Shown here piece by piece: positions 5,847 through 10,483 of a stretch of DNA of 10,483 bases. Every line of letters starts with the position of its first letter. The first letter of the stretch is position 1. The position numbers and the translations under genes were made by a program. Source of the stretch: Candidatus Zixiibacteriota bacterium (GTDB lineage: Bacteria > Zixibacteria > MSB-5A5 > GN15 > JACZUZ01); NCBI GenBank assembly GCA_022572905.1, contig JACZUZ010000033.1, positions 1-10,483 on the forward strand, written 5' to 3'. The notes beneath the pieces were generated by a model. That model was not told where the DNA came from. It saw only the letters and a list, made by a program, of their open reading frames with translations, and ran no database searches.

Positions 5847-7376
5847 GTGGTCTTTTTCCGAAAGAAATCAAGAGAGCAAATCGAGCGACGAGTGCGAATT
5901 TGCGTTGTCTTTTCAATGGGCGTTTTTCTTCTGGCGTTTCCGGGAAAAGTTAGATCGGCAGATCAGACTCAATTTAAAGTTCATGAAATTTCTGTTGAAG
6001 GATGGACTCTGGGAGTTTTGCACGGAGACTTCAACGGCGACCGGCTCGGCGATGTAGCGATAATATATTTTCCTACCCTCGGCGCACACGACCGGCGCTA
6101 TCTTGCGTTCTTCTTACAGAATAAAACTTCGGTATTCAGCGCGAGTCCGTCCGGGCTTCTGGAACTACCGGCTACTGCAACCCAGTTTCAGGCTGTTGAT
6201 CTGGATGGAGATGGAGTATTTGAAATTTTGTTTGTGGACAACAACGGCGTTCAAGTGGTTCGCTTTGATACCGGAAGTCAAACACCGAAGTCGCGTCGGT
6301 TGATAAGAAAAAACACGATCTATAGCGCAGGAGTATTTAGAGGCGCGATAGTTGAAAATCTCGCGCATGATCTTAGCGGATCGCCCGGTCTTGAAATTAT
6401 TATTCCCACATCGGACGGCGCCGCCATTTTCGAAAAAAGCGACGACGGCAAGTACCAGCTCTTAAATGAAATTTCTCTAACCGAAGTGGGAGCGCGGAGC
6501 TCCGTCGATTTAAGTATTTTTAGCGACAGGAGCGCGAGAAGTTACGTTCTGGAAATTCCGCGCAGCGTAGTTTCTGACGCCGGGCTCGACGGAAGAGCTG
6601 ACATTTATTTTCTCTCAAGCCGACGAAGCTCTCTTTATGTGCAGGATGAATCGGGAGCCTTTCCGCGAAGCGCTGACAATACCACAATTTTTACACCGTT
6701 CACATCTAATGAAGTCTGCCGTTCGTATCTCAAGGACTGTAACGGTGACAACAGACTTGATCTGGTAAACCTGCGGCAGCGTGGGGGGATTTCAGCAAAG
6801 GAGACAAAAGTTGATTTCTATTTGGCGAACTCGGCCGGGTTTTTCAGCGCGGTTCCGACAAAAACATTGACAATTTCCCAAGCTCATTGCGGAATTGAGC
6901 TAACTGATATTGACGGCGACAGAATTCCCGAATTGGCTTTGCCAACTATCGAGTTGGGGACAATGTCTGCGATCAAGATGATGATGCAAAAAAAGGGTAG
7001 CGCATATTTATTGATTTATCCTCTCGTGGCCGGAGTACCGCAAGAAAATTTGATGGTTCGCAAGAAATTGGATTTCAGGCTGGACTATGACAGTCCTCGG
7101 CCGGATCAGGAGGTAACCATAAATTGGTCGGCTGATTTTAATGCGGATGGCCGAAAAGATTTGGTGTATTCTGACGGCGCGGGGAGTTTGAAGATATTTT
7201 ACGGTCAATCGAAGGGTTATATTACTGACGAGCCGAACCTGGAGATTGAAGTGGAAGACGCTTTCAGATTATCCAACACCGAGTTGAACGGTGATGGGAG
7301 GGATGATCTGATTGTGGAAAGTGTGAACGCTGGAAAAGCCAATACAGTCACTGTTCTTTTAAGTACCGGATTATGA
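5847..7376 (+). CDS. Secreted FG-GAP/VCBS-repeat protein
   Basis: A 509-residue exported protein. The N-terminus is strongly basic (RKKSREQIERRVR), then a hydrophobic core (about 18-32) and a probable cleavage after VRSA (residue 38). The mature part carries at least six FG-GAP calcium-loop motifs: HGDFNGDRLGDV (59-70), AVDLDGDGVFEI (116-127), KDCNGDNRLDLV (296-307), TDIDGDRIPELA (353-364), ADFNADGRKDLV (429-440) and LNGDGRDDLIV (480-490). This is consistent with an integrin-alpha-like seven-bladed propeller that binds calcium. Such proteins are usually periplasmic or cell-surface; the specific role is unknown. The GTG start is supported by AGAGAGGG six bases upstream. The stop overlaps the next ATG (ATGA), so the YbbR-type protein is likely co-translated. 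Confidence 0.88.
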   Translation: MVFFRKKSREQIERRVRICVVFSMGVFLLAFPGKVRSADQTQFKVHEISVEGWTLGVLHGDFNGDRLGDVAIIYFPTLGAHDRRYLAFFLQNKTSVFSASPSGLLELPATATQFQAVDLDGDGVFEILFVDNNGVQVVRFDTGSQTPKSRRLIRKNTIYSAGVFRGAIVENLAHDLSGSPGLEIIIPTSDGAAIFEKSDDGKYQLLNEISLTEVGARSSVDLSIFSDRSARSYVLEIPRSVVSDAGLDGRADIYFLSSRRSSLYVQDESGAFPRSADNTTIFTPFTSNEVCRSYLKDCNGDNRLDLVNLRQRGGISAKETKVDFYLANSAGFFSAVPTKTLTISQAHCGIELTDIDGDRIPELALPTIELGTMSAIKMMMQKKGSAYLLIYPLVAGVPQENLMVRKKLDFRLDYDSPRPDQEVTINWSADFNADGRKDLVYSDGAGSLKIFYGQSKGYITDEPNLEIEVEDAFRLSNTELNGDGRDDLIVESVNAGKANTVTVLLSTGL

Positions 7377-8299
7377 AAACACGATTATTAGAAGATCTTC
7401 CGCAGAAAATATCTGCGATAATTCTCGCTCTTCTCTTGTGGGTTCATGTCGCTACGGATAAGACATACGAATTAACAGCCGCAATACCGGTTACTTCGGT
7501 GATTATACCCGACGAATTCTGTTTGGCGGAGGCCCCGCCGGATTCGATTTTTGTAATAGTTTCATCGACAGCGAAAAGGTTCTGGAGGAGTGGCTGGCGA
7601 AAAGCCGGTCTTGTCCTACGCGCGGATGGAGCGCGGAGAGGAAGACGCGAATATGATGTGGACCTGGGGAATCTTTCGTTGGTTTCGGCCGATGGAATAA
7701 CACTTTACGGTGTAGCCACTCCCCGGACTATTCGGCTGAACCTGGATATTCGCGAAGAGCGAGTCGTTCCGGTTGTTAGCAGAATGATTGTTGAAACAGC
7801 GCCAGGATTCGCTGTGTCTGTGATAGATAGTTTTTTTCCGCAAAGAGTTACGGCGACAGGTCCCAGGAGTTCAATTCAGCGTTTGAACGCGGCTTTTACT
7901 GAGTCGCGGGAGCTAAATAATGTTTCGAGCGCATACGACCTCAAGGTTGGATTGGAAGCAGTTGGATTGTATGGCGTGGTTTTTGAGCCGTCGGAAATTA
8001 CGTATAGAATACTCGTGCAAGCCGTTAGAGAGAGGCTCTTCTCCGGAGCGCCAGTAGTGATTTTCAACGCACCGCATGACTCAATATCGGTTTCTCCGGC
8101 GAGTGTGGATTTGACGTTGATCGGACCTCTTGAAATGATAGATACCATTCAAGTTTCAGACATAACAGTCAGCGCGGACTTCAGAGCGAGTGATAGCGCC
8201 GGGTTTGCCAGAATCAAAGTTTCTTTGCCCTCTCGACTTAGTATCAAGAAAATCTCTGACACTTTGGTTTATTTTTCTGTGGATTCCAGCGGGAAGTGA
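7373..8299 (+). CDS. YbbR-domain membrane-anchored protein (CdaR-like)
   Basis: A 308-residue protein with an N-terminal membrane anchor preceded by the typical short polar stretch (LLEDLPQKISAIILALLLWVHV, helix about 12-27, split here only as positions 5-26). Three extracytoplasmic YbbR-like repeats of about 85 residues follow (about 31-122, 128-214, 218-304); each has the KVPV-like opening strand, and repeats 2 and 3 the TATGP / TLIGP turn. In Firmicutes, YbbR/CdaR sits beside the diadenylate cyclase CdaA and modulates c-di-AMP synthesis. No cyclase gene lies in this window, so that role is only a family expectation. It starts inside the stop codon of the FG-GAP gene, has no clear Shine-Dalgarno of its own, and ends 77 bp before tsaD. 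Confidence 0.85.
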   Translation: MKTRLLEDLPQKISAIILALLLWVHVATDKTYELTAAIPVTSVIIPDEFCLAEAPPDSIFVIVSSTAKRFWRSGWRKAGLVLRADGARRGRREYDVDLGNLSLVSADGITLYGVATPRTIRLNLDIREERVVPVVSRMIVETAPGFAVSVIDSFFPQRVTATGPRSSIQRLNAAFTESRELNNVSSAYDLKVGLEAVGLYGVVFEPSEITYRILVQAVRERLFSGAPVVIFNAPHDSISVSPASVDLTLIGPLEMIDTIQVSDITVSADFRASDSAGFARIKVSLPSRLSIKKISDTLVYFSVDSSGK

Positions 8300-8310
8300 A
8301 TCGAGGCTAC

Positions 8311-8334
8311 CTTAATATCGGTCTTAATATCGGT
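8311..8334. repeat. 12-bp perfect tandem duplication
   Basis: The unit CTTAATATCGGT occurs twice head to tail (8311-8322, 8323-8334) in the 77-bp gap between the YbbR-type gene and tsaD. It is most simply a slippage duplication. It does not form a hairpin. Confidence 0.9.
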
Positions 8335-8376
8335 GCTTTCTGATCGTTCGCTCTGAGTCATAATAGATACTGAAAA

Positions 8377-9393
8377 ATGCTTACTCTTGGCGTTGAGACT
8401 TCCTGTGACGAAACATCAGTCGCAATTGTGGACGACGGTGTTCATGCGCTTTCCAACGTGATCTTGAGTCAGGAGGAACATAGTCGTTTTGGCGGAGTAG
8501 TTCCCGAAGTAGCAAGTCGCTCGCATGTGCGCACGATAAATCCGATTTTCAGAGAGGCTCTTGATAAGGCGGGTTGTAAGATTGAGGATATTGATTTAGT
8601 TTCCGCCACTTATGGTCCGGGTTTGGTAGGTTGTCTCCTGGTAGGACTTTCATTTGCGAAGGGTTTGGCGCAAGGGTTGGGTTGCAAGTTTGTTGCGGTT
8701 AATCATCTCGAAGGTCATATAGCATCGAATTTTCTTACACACTCAATATCGAATAAACCTCACATTGCGTTAATAATCTCTGGCGGCCATACAATGTTGA
8801 TTCATTTTCATTCTTTTGGTCGGTATGAACTTCTGGGCAAGACGCGCGATGACGCCGCCGGTGAGGCGTTTGATAAAGTCGCTAAGCTTCTCGGGCTGGG
8901 ATATCCGGGTGGGGCCAGAATAGATAGAATTAGTAAAGGCGGAAATTCGAACGCATTTAATTTTCCAAGACCCATGTTAAAAGGATCGAGCTATGAATTT
9001 TCATTTTCAGGTCTCAAAACCGCTGTGGCGCGGAGCCTGAAAAAAATGGACACCAATACCAGAGCCAAAAATTTGGAGGATATCTCCGCTTCATTTCAGG
9101 AAGCTGTGGTGGATGTTCTCTCTAGTAAGGCTCTTAGAGCAGTCGAAATATCAGGTGTTAGAACACTGGCGGTTTCGGGAGGAGTAGCCGCAAATACTCG
9201 CCTGAGAGATGTTCTAAGGGAAAAATGTGAAAGAGGAAATATTGATCTTCATTTTCCAGACGAAGAATTTTGTACGGATAATGCGGCGATGGTCGCTGCG
9301 GCCGGATATTTCCGCTATCGGGCGTTCGGGGAATCGCCGTTTGAAATTGATGCGAGACCATCCTTAAGCGTTTCGGATTCATTGAGCGGATAA
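8377..9393 (+). CDS. tsaD: tRNA N6-threonylcarbamoyladenosine (t6A) transferase subunit TsaD
   Basis: Universal Kae1/TsaD/YgjD ASKHA-fold enzyme that, with TsaB and TsaE, transfers the threonylcarbamoyl group from TC-AMP to A37 of tRNAs reading ANN codons. The 338-residue length is typical. Motifs are complete: GVETSCDETSVA (5-16), VVPEVASRSHV (41-51), ATYGPGLVGCLLVG (77-90), the metal-binding NHLEGHI (His110, His114), ISGGHT (134-139), DDAAGEAFDKVAKLLGLGYPGG (158-179), FSFSGLKTAV (208-217), SGGVAANTRLR (267-277) and TDNAAM with Asp301. The TsaB, TsaE and TsaC genes are not in the window. No Shine-Dalgarno is seen before the ATG; a CATAAT hexamer at 8359-8364 could be a -10 giving an almost leaderless mRNA, but its -35 is poor, so read-through from the YbbR gene is equally possible. 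Confidence 0.98.
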   Translation: MLTLGVETSCDETSVAIVDDGVHALSNVILSQEEHSRFGGVVPEVASRSHVRTINPIFREALDKAGCKIEDIDLVSATYGPGLVGCLLVGLSFAKGLAQGLGCKFVAVNHLEGHIASNFLTHSISNKPHIALIISGGHTMLIHFHSFGRYELLGKTRDDAAGEAFDKVAKLLGLGYPGGARIDRISKGGNSNAFNFPRPMLKGSSYEFSFSGLKTAVARSLKKMDTNTRAKNLEDISASFQEAVVDVLSSKALRAVEISGVRTLAVSGGVAANTRLRDVLREKCERGNIDLHFPDEEFCTDNAAMVAAAGYFRYRAFGESPFEIDARPSLSVSDSLSG

Positions 9394-9444
9394 ATATTTT
9401 ATTAGATAGATTTTGGAGTTTGCGTAACCTATTGTGTGGCACCG

Positions 9445-9453
9445 TGTTATGAT
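9445..9453 (+). promoter_or_regulatory. Extended -10 promoter candidate
   Basis: TGTTATGAT matches the extended -10 form TGnTATAAT in all but one position. No useful -35 hexamer is found 16-18 bp upstream, as extended -10 promoters can tolerate. A transcript would start near 9460 and could run to the U-tract at 9679 (about 220 nt). Confidence 0.4.
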
Positions 9454-9616
9454 ATAGAAAGAATAAGTAGGGGATGTAATGGTTGCTTCAATAACGCTTA
9501 GAGGGGAATGATTGAGGGAATCGTTGAAAATTGATATTCTTCAGCGCTAACTAGGTTTGGGGCATCCCTTGACTTTCCTTTGGGCGCTTAGTAGTTTTTT
9601 GGCCGCATTATGCGAC

Positions 9617-9695
9617 TCTGTCGATCGTCATGCGCTGGCAGAAGAGCGAAAGAGAATTCTCTTGAGTAGCGCTCTTTTTGAAATCGGTCGACAGA
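9617..9695 (+). repeat. Nested inverted repeat (three concentric stems)
   Basis: Outer stem: TCTGTCGATCG (9617-9627) with CGGTCGACAGA (9685-9695), 11 pairs including one G-U. Middle stem: AAGAGCG (9642-9648) with CGCTCTT (9670-9676). Apex: a perfect 14-bp palindrome AAGAGAATTCTCTT (9650-9663). Paired as RNA this is a long interrupted hairpin; two smaller hairpins follow it at once. Confidence 0.6.
9642..9679 (+). terminator. Probable intrinsic terminator downstream of tsaD (or of a small RNA)
   Basis: Stem AAGAGCG/CGCTCTT (9642-9648 / 9670-9676) with a T-run of five at 9675-9679 that overlaps the stem end. The 21-nt loop contains its own palindromic hairpin. It is the first plus-strand terminator-like element after the tsaD stop, 250 bp further on. 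The shared T residues and large loop make it weaker than a classic terminator. Confidence 0.5.
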
Positions 9696-10034
9696 ATTCG
9701 AGTTTCCCGAATGAGCTCGATTAGTTAGCGAGCTACTGTTGAAGAATGATTAAAGGTCTGGCGCGAAAGTCGACACGGCTCAAAGAAAACCGCCACCCGG
9801 GAAAATATTGGGCCGCAGCTTCGGCGAAATCTCCCGGAAAAATCTCTCCCCTGACTGCGCAAGCTCTCACCATCCTTTTGAGACGGTGACTCAGAGTAGC
9901 GGAGTCGATTTTCAAGCGAAAATTGAGATCAGGCGAGCAAAAAATTAAAGACAACATAAATTAGAAAAATTACGAAGAGAAAACACACAGAGAAAAATTT
10001 GGGGATAGTTGTTAAGGATGATCTTACAGATAAG

Positions 10035-10064
10035 ACGCGGTTTGTCAAAACAACCCGCGTTTTT
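10035..10064 (+). terminator. Intrinsic terminator or attenuator just upstream of the outer-membrane protein gene
   Basis: Left arm 10035-10045 (ACGCGGTTTGT), loop CAAA, right arm 10050-10060 (ACAACCCGCGT): 10 of 11 pairs with one T-C mismatch, ending in five T residues (10060-10064). It lies 25 bp before the ATG at 10089 and 13 bp before its Shine-Dalgarno, leaving no room for a promoter between hairpin and gene. Confidence 0.7.
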
Positions 10065-10088
10065 GGACTTCTCCTCCGGAGTGAATAG

Positions 10089-10483
10089 ATGAATTTAAAT
10101 TTTGTGCGAGTTATGAAAGTTGCAACTTCCGCAGTGGCCTTGGGGCTTTGTACGTTATTTCCTTTGTCGGATGCGCAAGCTGGTGGGTATGGGAATTATG
10201 TTGGAGTAAGGGCGCGCGCTCTTGGAGGAGCGTTTCGGGCAATAGCCGATGATTGGACCGCTCCAGTCTATAATCCCGCAGGCTTGGCTTATGTGCTCGA
10301 TAATCAGGTTGGCGGTTCGGCTGGTTTTTTTCACAATCGCTATTTATATAATCCCGATGTGTTCCTAGAGGACCCATTAGGCAAAGAATATGGAATCGGA
10401 TATACAAACGGTTTTGATATTCCCAACTCTCATAGATTTGATTACACACCTGAGGCGGGTATAGTATTGCGTTCTCCGTTCTG
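10089..10483 (+). CDS. Outer-membrane protein, OmpP1/FadL- or PorV-like (3' truncated by the window)
   Basis: The frame stays open from ATG 10089 to the window end (131 codons plus 2 bases). Residues 1-31 form a Sec signal peptide (basic start, hydrophobic about 11-26, DAQA cleavage before Gly32). The mature N-terminus shows the hallmark RARALGGAFRAIADDWTAP followed by VYNPAGLA (41-67), as in the OmpP1/FadL long-chain transporters and PorV/UPF0164-type beta-barrels, where it forms the N-terminal region before the first barrel strands. Later segments alternate aromatic and glycine residues, as expected for strands. Start supported by CGGAG at 10077-10081, seven bases upstream. The gene is preceded by a terminator-like hairpin and by a 24-codon frame that overlaps its ATG. 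Function in hydrophobic solute uptake or in secretion cannot be separated from this fragment. Confidence 0.85.
   Translation, partial: MNLNFVRVMKVATSAVALGLCTLFPLSDAQAGGYGNYVGVRARALGGAFRAIADDWTAPVYNPAGLAYVLDNQVGGSAGFFHNRYLYNPDVFLEDPLGKEYGIGYTNGFDIPNSHRFDYTPEAGIVLRSPF

Larger units (their letters stand above)
9394..10088. other. 695-bp non-coding region rich in inverted repeats
   Basis: No open frame here resembles a known protein. The region holds an extended -10 promoter candidate (9445-9453), a TTGACT-17-TAGTTT promoter-like pair (9569-9597) and hairpins: AATGATT/AATCGTT (9507-9513 / 9519-9525), the nested element at 9617-9695, ATTCG/CGAAT (9696-9700 / 9708-9712), AGCTCG/CGAGCT (9714-9719 / 9729-9734), CCGGGA/TCCCGG (9797-9802 / 9832-9837) enclosing GCCG/CGGC (9812-9815 / 9822-9825), and ATTTTC/GAAAAT (9908-9913 / 9918-9923). 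A terminator follows at 10035-10064. A 47-codon basic reading frame (9746-9889, plus) has no convincing ribosome-binding site. Confidence 0.6.

Noticed and set aside
9436..9452. Sigma54-like TGGCAC followed by TTATGA
   Set aside because: The invariant GC of the -12 element is not found at the required spacing from the GG; an extended -10 sigma70 reading fits better.
9479..9535. Two tiny overlapping plus-strand frames (10 and 8 codons) behind AGGGGA
   Set aside because: Too short to distinguish from chance, and they lie in the candidate structured RNA.
9733..9957. 74-residue minus-strand open frame as a real gene
   Set aside because: No ribosome-binding site, no recognisable family, and it spans several inverted repeats; kept only as part of a low-interest observation.
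9394..10088. RNase P RNA, tmRNA, SRP RNA or tRNA in the long intergenic region
   Set aside because: None of the signature sequences (for example the GAGGAAAGUCC core of RNase P RNA, the tmRNA tRNA-like ends, or the SRP GGAA/GCAGC motif) or a tRNA T-loop with acceptor stem could be found on either strand.
10111..10449. 112-residue minus-strand open frame
   Set aside because: Lies antisense to the clear signal peptide and OmpP1/FadL-like motif of the outer-membrane protein gene on the plus strand.

Overview
The window looks like a chromosomal segment from a Gram-negative bacterium of moderate GC content. It encodes a lipoprotein solute receptor, secreted FG-GAP and beta-propeller proteins, a YbbR-domain protein and an OmpP1/FadL- or PorV-like outer-membrane protein. 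That mix, with frequent GTG/TTG starts, would fit an FCB-type or uncultivated lineage (Zixibacteria-like, Gemmatimonadota-like or similar). This placement is only an inference from gene content. I see no phage, IS element, tRNA, rRNA or CRISPR array.

Left arm (1-1620, minus strand): a metal-homeostasis operon. A DtxR/MntR-family repressor gene is followed 6 bp later by a TroA-type Mn/Zn-binding lipoprotein gene. One base after that, a further gene begins and runs off the window. Upstream of the repressor is a good sigma70-like promoter. An 18-bp palindrome sits where transcription should start, a natural autoregulatory operator.

Centre-left (1836-5630, plus strand): an endonuclease V homologue in which nearly every known catalytic residue is replaced; then an M20-family amidohydrolase; then, overlapping it by ATGA, an exported or anchored protein made of two-component-regulator-type propeller repeats.

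Centre-right (5782-9393, plus strand): an intrinsic terminator whose loop and 3' arm overlap a promoter leads into an FG-GAP (VCBS) secreted protein. This overlaps (ATGA) a YbbR-domain membrane protein, and the tRNA t6A synthesis gene tsaD follows 77 bp later.

Right arm (9394-10483): about 695 bp without a convincing gene but rich in inverted repeats. It includes an extended -10 promoter candidate, a nested hairpin ending in a U-tract (candidate small RNA or tsaD 3' UTR), and a second intrinsic terminator only 25 bp upstream of the last gene. That gene is an outer-membrane protein truncated by the window edge.

The observations most worth following up are the pseudo-catalytic endonuclease V, the structured non-coding block at 9445-9734, and the operator/promoter arrangement of the metal operon with its mixed DtxR/MntR ligand set.
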